DNA from: Euglena gracilis
Taxonomy: Eukaryota; Euglenida; Euglenophyceae; Euglenales
Direction: 5' to 3'
Length of the DNA: 64,000 nucleotides
Assembly: GCA_039621445.1 (NCBI GenBank)
Contig: CP154957.1
Coordinates: 39,588,654-39,652,653 of the forward strand
Shown one piece after another: positions 58,501 to 64,000 of this stretch; positions within the stretch are counted from its first letter, which is position 1, and every line of letters begins with the position of its first letter. A program made the translations under genes and the position numbers. A model generated the notes under the pieces. The model did no database searches. It was not told where the DNA came from and saw only the letters and a program-made list of their open reading frames with translations.

Positions 58501-59359
58501 ATTGCTCCCCTCGTCTTAGCACCAACACCCCACTTCGAACCCATATTTTGGTGTGAGGAGCACAGAAATGGAAGTTTCTTCCCATTGCCATGTGTTTGAA
58601 ATGGATTTGAATTCCAGAAGTTGGAATGAATGAATCCTAAAAATAATGACATTATTATCAGGGTATGAACTTTTTTCTGGATGATGCTGAGCTCCATCCT
58701 GATGGTGCTTTTTATTTCAGATGACCGACATTGTGGGTGTGGGTTTCGTTTTCTGCCTTCGCTCTCCAGCTACATCCGTTATCGCATGGCAGGGGAGACA
58801 GGAGGAATTCAGACACCCAAAATTGTCTCGCAGAGGTGGAAGGAATGCCCCCCAAATAATCCAAAAAATATTATTATTATTATGGCCAAACAAAGGACAC
58901 CCAGACATCGCTTTTGTTGCTTTTCCTCGCACAAGTTTCCCAAGTATTTTTTCCTGATTTTCGGAAATTGTCTCGCGTTGCATTTTCTTGCAAGTTGGCA
59001 AAAGTTTTTTAGCGGTGTGTGTATAAGGTATATATAAATTGGGGGTGGCATGTTATCTGGGCATCTGAAGTTGAGTCTTTGGGGGGGACGTTATTTGGGG
59101 GAAACATTATTTGGTTAAACATCGTGGTTTAGTTTCCTCTATGCCGTCCCCCCCCCCCCGCAAGAGCGCCTCCTGCCTGCAGGGGTTCAGCAAGCAAAGC
59201 GTGGCGGCCCAGGCAGACCTCGAGCGGTGGCGGCGGGTGTCGCTCGGGGAGGCGGTGGAGGGGGTGGACGGGCCTGTGGTGTGCTTCATGCTGAGCACCC
59301 GGCGCTCCCTCCTCCTCCCGTACACCATCCCCGACCACATGGAGCTGTTTGTGAAGTAG
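55547..59359 (+). CDS. F-box protein gene (seven or more exons)
   Basis: The F-box binds Skp1 in SCF ubiquitin ligases. Exon 1, 55547-55778, starts ATG (MLLPTLPFSPG) and carries the F-box: LSADLLAVAFAFLGPDILTA then VCRRWRAVTLLE. Exon 2, 55926-56020, gives ATWDAVILPEILDW. Exon 3, 56265-56532, gives DDYLHVAVPPADLLEEVF and then, in another frame, ATLGTFIHQLCGG... to SDDDLTAPTSASV. Exon 56695-56820 gives VIIDRHGDEVLSEEQATKLR. Exon 57159-57329 gives APNVVQPIFVLPDATVYAAY. Exon 58033-58162 gives ALEKVLREAPTLAVVQTQQL. The last exon, 59183-59359, ends LLPYTIPDHMELFVK-stop. Most joints are GT-AG, but the joint 57329/58033 is not resolved. The substrate-binding region is not recognised. Confidence 0.75.
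57365..57560 (+). repeat. Dispersed C/G-rich unit in an F-box intron
   Basis: CCCCCCAGGGGTCCGCTG-AAATTAAGTTTGGG is followed by a TTTAAAAA and AATGGCCCAAAA zone. It matches 62930-63075 in the same order. SINE-like, function unknown. Confidence 0.5.
58847..59101. mobile_element. C-tract element with AAATAAT words in an F-box intron
   Basis: Ends CCCCCCAAATAATCC and the inverse GGACGTTATTTGGGGG. Second AAATAAT-type words lie inside or beside the ends. Same type as 44916-45407. Confidence 0.45.
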
Positions 59360-60683
59360 CGACCGCCCCGATAGGCAGGCGTGCCCCCTGGCCTGCCCCC
59401 GTGTTGTACTTTACCCCCCGACCCGCTGACGACCCCCTCCCCCCCACCCCCCCGCCCGGGCCGAGAGGAGCACACGTCCGGGGACGCTCAGGGCTTGGGG
59501 GACCGGGCTGTGGGTGCGGTGGCCGGTTCTGCTGCCCGCTGCCCGTCCCGACTCTCCCCTCCCCAGCCCAGTGGCAGCGAACCCTCTGCACCGCGCCGCG
59601 CTGCGGGGCCCTGGGCTCTGGCTGGCGGCCACCTGTCCCGTTGGGACGTGCCGGGGGGCCGGAGCCCTGTTCCGGCCGGGCGGGGCAATGGTCGGCCCGG
59701 TTGCCCGGTTTGCCTCCGTGGCGGGGGAATCTCTCAGCGCTCGGAATCAGAGGTAGTCTGGGGTGGGGGAATCCGCCATTGTTGATAAGTCCGAATTAAA
59801 CCAAAGCTCCTCCCTGCAGCACCCCGAGTGTCTGGGAACGTTTCCTTCGACCCCAGAGGGGGAGGCAGGGAGACGATCTCCCCTCCCCTGATGACAGCAT
59901 TTTGACTGGGAAAACCCTGCAGGAAATGGAAGGGGGGTGCCCTTAAAATGGGAGGGCTGCGCCCTTAAAAAAAACCTGGGTGATTTGGTTTGTGTCAACC
60001 CACCACGAAAAGGGGCTCCGTGATTTTGGGTGTCTTGAGAAAGTGGAGCTGTGTGCCGGCGGATTGCGCCGCCCGCGCCAGTGTCTGGCACGTGTCACTG
60101 TGTCCATGACCTGTGGACCAGGCGCCCCGCCCCTCCGCCGCTTCACATTTGGCAGCGCCCGGCGCCTGACCGGTCCCCTTTTCCCCTGCGTTCGGGATGT
60201 GGGAGGTCCTGCAGTGTCAGGCGTTGCTGGTTCCCTGACGCAACCCCCACCCCCTGAGGGTGAGGGGCAGGGGGAGGAATGGGTCTAAACCGCTCCGCCA
60301 ACTTGTAGGGGTGCTTCAGTCCCCTCAAGGCTTCCCACGCAAGCCTTCTGACCCCCTGTTTCGCTGTGACCGCGTGCCGGGTCATCTTCTTCACTGCCGG
60401 CGACGCCAAAACTCTGATGAACTATCCGTCACTGACCTGCCATTCCTTGCTTCGGCGTGGTAGCCGGGGTGTCGTTAACCAAGCCTCAGAGGACTCAAAG
60501 GTGGTGCTGGCACAGGTACCAATGGCAGCGCATCCACAATTTTGACTCCCAATGATCCCAATCTGATCCTAATGGGAATTGAGGAAGACACCAAAGAAAA
60601 CGCGAAAGACCCGGGAAGTATTTGCCCCCCATGATGTGTTTTGGGGGAATCATATTTTAATGTCTTCTGAAAAATACATATAG

Positions 60684-60719
<36 letters not shown>

Positions 60720-61633
60720 TATACATATACATACATATATACGTACAGTTAATTCAGAAAAGAGGGACTCAAACGGCTTCACGACGTGACACATGCCATA
60801 ATCCGAAAAAAAAATCCAAAAGAATTCACAGAAATATCAGTGATATCTCTTGCAGCCCCACCCCTTTTGAGTCAGTAACTTCAAGTTTGTTAAATGCCCT
60901 TCCAATATTCGACGCACTTGGGTGAATCATTTCCATTGATTCCACATCAAGGCACAAGGTAATTGCATGGTTTCAGTTGGTACCCTCCTGTGGCTATTTG
61001 GCGGAGTAAATGCTTGATGCTTCTCTGTGTATTTTGACGACCTAAGGATTTGGTCGAAATCTGTGATTTCGAAGGAGTGGATCCCCTCATAGTGCAGTTC
61101 ATGTGTCACAGTGTCATATGCCTCAACAATTGGCTCAAACGTCACATGATTAACACCCCCCCAAGCGATAGCACCCACCATAGAGCCTGCACGCATCTTC
61201 ACTTTGCTTCCCCACAGCGGTAGGGGAGGACGATGCCTTACCCCTCCCCCAAAATAAAGCCCCAAAAGGGGGTGTATGATTCTGCCACCCAAATCTAAAG
61301 CCCCCAAGTACAAAGCCCCCCAAAGATACCATTCGGGGCAAAAAAAAGTCATAAAAATGGGTGAATGTACAGTTTTTCGCAATAAACTCTCCATTTTTTG
61401 GGGGGCAAGAATTGCTTGTTACTGGAATTTTGGTAGGAGATTGGTATTTGGCCCCAATTGAGGGCCACCGAACAGGTAACTAAGCACGTTTAAACACAAC
61501 CCGCCCAAGTACAATGCCAGCCCTCAGGGTCTTGAATTCCCGTTCAAATATTAAAGTGTTTAAATTTGCGGGGATGTGATTTCCACTCATCCAATATGTT
61601 GTCTTTTGGCTGGTCGCAGGTTGTTGGTGGGGT

Positions 61634-61635
<2 letters not shown>
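59360..61635 (+). other. Region downstream of the F-box gene
   Basis: GC-rich 59360-59760 has an open stretch after a CTCCCCAG site near 59568 (PLHRAALRGPGLWLAATCP...), ending in TAG at 59756. It is possibly an exon of another gene, but weak. Around 61240-61330 AAATAAAGCCCC/AAATCTAAAGCCCCC words repeat, like the C-tract elements. Confidence 0.3.
60674..60746 (+). repeat. (TA)n / (ATAC)n microsatellite
   Basis: Uninterrupted TA of about 28 bp, then CATATA units. Confidence 0.85.

Positions 61636-61676
<41 letters not shown>
61636..61676 (+). repeat. Run of 41 C
   Basis: Homopolymer. Poly-Pro or poly-Gly frames across it are artefacts. Confidence 0.9.
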
Positions 61677-61764
61677 ACCCGCCCTTCCCCCCTCGCCCCC
61701 CGCCCCATCTGGCCATCCTCCCTCTGCTTTCCCACCATGCTTTCCTTGTTGACTGTGTTCCCCC

Positions 61765-61863
61765 CGCCGCCGTGCCATCCCCGTCTACGTCGCCCTACTC
61801 GCCGTGCTGTGCCTCATCCTGGTGGTGTCCCAGGCCAGGCTTCTGCTTCAGGGTTCACGGTGA
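61765..61863 (+). CDS. Candidate exon with a hydrophobic segment
   Basis: The frame reads RRRAIPVYVALLAVLCLILV and VSQARLLLQGSR, then a TGA at 61861-61863. This is a possible membrane helix with positive residues before it. No AG acceptor lies close upstream, so borders are uncertain. Confidence 0.3.
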   Translation, partial: RRRAIPVYVALLAVLCLILVVSQARLLLQGSR

Positions 61864-62645
61864 CCCCCCCTGGGGGGGTTGACTGCAGCTGGTGCAAAAC
61901 TGGTTGGTGGAAATCCTAGTGGACCATCCCTGCCATCAGGGCTAGCTGGTTGGAATCATTTCCACAGTGATTGGTTGCGCAAATTTTTGGACCCAAAACC
62001 GACCAAAAAAAGCCCAATTTTGATATTTTTAGGTTTTTTTCGGGAACAAAATCAACCAAAAAACACACACACTAAAAACTCCATTTCCACCTCAGCGCGC
62101 AGCGCACCGCCAGAAGAATTTTTTTTTCGGTCGAGGTCGATCCCCGGACCCCCTCCCCGGGGGGGGGGTGTATTTGTATTTTATTTCTAGTTCTTGTTGC
62201 TAGCAAAGTGGCCAGCTTGTGGATCCCTCAGGGTCCTTAAGCAAAAGCCTGGTCCGGGCGCCCAGCGCCCGCCGGCCGCCGCAGCCGTTTGCCGGGGCCT
62301 CCGTGGTGTCGCTGGAGCTCTCCTTACTGCGCAGCCGAGCAGGCCCTGGCCTTGTGCCGTGCCTCAGTCTGGTGTGATGTGAAGGTTGTTGGATGAGACG
62401 CCGGGGAAATGCAGCCGATGGCCAGCCATCTTCATGTCACGCTGTGAGCTTTTCTTGCAAATCACCACCAGCAGGTTTCCGTGCTTTCCGTCAATTCGAT
62501 GCACACTGGTTCCTTTTGTTTCCCCGGCTGTCGTGGCTGGTCTGGATGATGCTGTCGGGTTGCCCCACCTGGCAGGCAGACCGGCCGCGCCGGGAAACAA
62601 TCCCGGCCCGCCCTCGCAGCGCCAGCGAGCCGGGTCTGACACCAG

Positions 62646-62732
62646 GTGGAACGGCTGCAGGAGACGCTGCTCAGCACCCGTAACGCCACCCTCGGGGCCC
62701 TGGACGCCCTGGCCAGCCTGCCCCAGGGCTGA
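62646..62732 (+). CDS. Candidate terminal exon, coiled coil
   Basis: After ACACCAG the frame gives VERLQETLLSTRNATLGALD...LPQG and a TGA. Leu spacing suggests a short coiled coil. It may belong with the membrane exon 0.8 kb upstream; linkage is inferred. Confidence 0.35.
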   Translation: MERLQETLLSTRNATLGALDALASLPQG

Positions 62733-62929
62733 GCAGGAATTCCAGTGGTCTTCTACTGTTGGTCCAGGTCAACCCAACCTCCCTTCCCCCCTCTGGGCCT
62801 TCTCGCCCAGCCCTGGCCTGCCTGCCGGCACCCTCGTCGCCCTCCCGCCCAGGGGTTTTTTTTCGCCGGACCCCACCCAACCCTCCGCGGGGCAGGACGT
62901 ATTTTCCGGTCATATGCTGCCAACCGGGC

Positions 62930-63075
62930 CGCGGACCCCCCCGGGGGGGTCTGCTGAAATAAAGTTGGGGTCAGCCTGGGGAAGTGGGCTGGTCCGAAAA
63001 GCTTTAAAAAAAAAGGTCAGAAAGGGCCAAAATGGCGTTTTTGTTGTTTTTCTGGGGGCCTCCAAATTCTGACTG
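62930..63075 (+). repeat. Second copy of the dispersed C/G-rich unit
   Basis: Pairs with 57433-57560 (CTGCTGAAATAAAGTTGGGG, then TTTAAAAAAAA and AAAATGGCG). Confidence 0.5.
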
Positions 63076-63177
63076 CTAAAATACTCCAATCCAGTTGGAC
63101 TTGGCCTATTTTCGGGTCGCGGTGATCCTACCCGCACCTTTCCTGCTGTCTGCCGGACCCCCCGGGGGTTCTTAGCC

Positions 63178-63345
63178 ACTCCTGCTCCCGTCCTCCGCCG
63201 CCGGCCCCCCGGCCCCCGACGTGACGCCCCTCGGGGTGGTGGTGGCCCTGCCCGGCGCCGGGCGGACTGCGGTGCTGCCCCTGCAGCTGGAGCCGTCAGC
63301 CGCGCAGGGGCGCGGTGCGCGTGCCGGCGGATGACAGGTCTGGCC
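63178..63345 (+). CDS. Candidate GC-rich exon
   Basis: After GTTCTTAG the frame reads PLLLPSSAAGPPAPDVTPLG then VVVALPGAGRTAVLPLQLEP. The end changes frame to AVRVPADD before a GT donor at 63337. No family recognised. Confidence 0.3.
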
Positions 63346-64000
63346 ACCGGCTTGCCCGCCCCCCAAGGATCAAGGAACCTTTCCGGCCTGGGTTGCCGAC
63401 CGTAGGAGGAGTCAGGCTGCAACCGGTTGCAAAGGAGCTGCCCCGCCTGACCCAAACGAACAAATCGAAACAACCCCGGCGGCGAACAAGAGATGGCCTC
63501 GCAATGGAAAGTGCGGAGCCCGCGGCGTCTCGTCCGCCCTGGAGGGGTAATGACCAGGGAGGAAGAGACATTGAGGCCCAGTGTTCTGGGCTGTATGAAT
63601 TTGTTCACTTGCGTTGGGTATCCCCCGAAGTGCTTTTTTTGTCGGATCGACGGATGATACTTTGCCCCTTGGGGATGCCCTCTCCCCCTCTTTCTCCCAT
63701 GGGCTGCAGACTAAGGGCTTTTGAAGACAAATATTCTTTGTGCTCAGCCCTCTGTGTCCCTTCCTCCCTGGTCGGTTTTTCCTCGAGAAAGTCCGACACG
63801 CTTCAGCCTCCTCACGTTGCTTTTTGCGAGGCAGATCAAAGGTTTTTGCTTAAAGTTTCGTGACCCAGAGGGAGGGGGGGGTGAGTCGCGGCCGACCCCC
63901 CCCCCCCGGGCCGACCTCCTCCACGCCAGCTCCTGGCCCTGCCATACTCGACGTCTCCCAGCACGCGGTCCACCGCCTGTCATGGCCGCCCGGCCCTGGA
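63346..64000 (+). other. Window end without a supported gene
   Basis: Moderately GC-rich. C13-GGGCCGACC near 63897 and an open GC-rich stretch run to the window edge and may be the next exon. Confidence 0.3.

Overview
This is a window of nuclear DNA from a repeat-rich eukaryote. Its genes are interrupted by GT-AG introns and carry eukaryotic domains (F-box, kelch-like, DnaJ C-terminal). There are no bacterial operons, no Shine-Dalgarno spacing, and retrotransposons and DNA transposons take up about two thirds of the window. The host exons are short and very GC-rich, and the introns are full of poly-C/poly-G runs and simple repeats. That combination suggests a microbial eukaryote such as an alga or other protist with a large genome, but nothing here fixes the species.

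Region 1 (1-14523) is a large Ty3/Gypsy LTR retrotransposon on the + strand. In order it holds gag, protease, a spacer protein with a DIRS-type methyltransferase-like block, reverse transcriptase, RNase H, a D,D(35)E integrase with a C-terminal chromodomain, and then about 5.4 kb of further open frames (A, B, C) that I do not recognise. A polypurine tract and a 409-bp TG...CA LTR close the element. Its 5' end is rearranged: a 167-bp LTR fragment, a primer-binding site and about 800 bp of leader lie in inverted orientation in front of a gag that has no upstream ATG.

Region 2 (14526-41 kb) is a mosaic of nested mobile elements. It includes a TIR element that is almost all one ORF, a 357-bp direct repeat, a 1.25-kb TA-flanked element, a 2-kb composite foldback, a decayed multi-exon pogo/CENP-B-like transposase, a broken non-LTR reverse transcriptase with a restriction-like endonuclease end, and several minisatellites. 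The most striking component is a set of short elements ending in poly-C/poly-G inverted repeats and flanked by TA. Each family repeats its own short AT-rich 'word' behind the C tract. One copy sits inside the transposase reading frame and another is nested in a third.

Region 3 (41.4-64 kb) is the gene-rich part, all on the + strand: a coiled-coil protein gene, a DnaJ C-terminal-domain gene, a membrane-anchored kelch-like gene, an F-box gene, and loose candidate exons of a further gene. The kelch-like gene has a 231-bp insertion with a 13-bp target duplication in its last exon. The DnaJ exon shifts frame, and the F-box gene needs either a frameshift or a 19-nt intron. One-base changes in GC-rich tracts recur, so assembly error is a live alternative to pseudogenisation.
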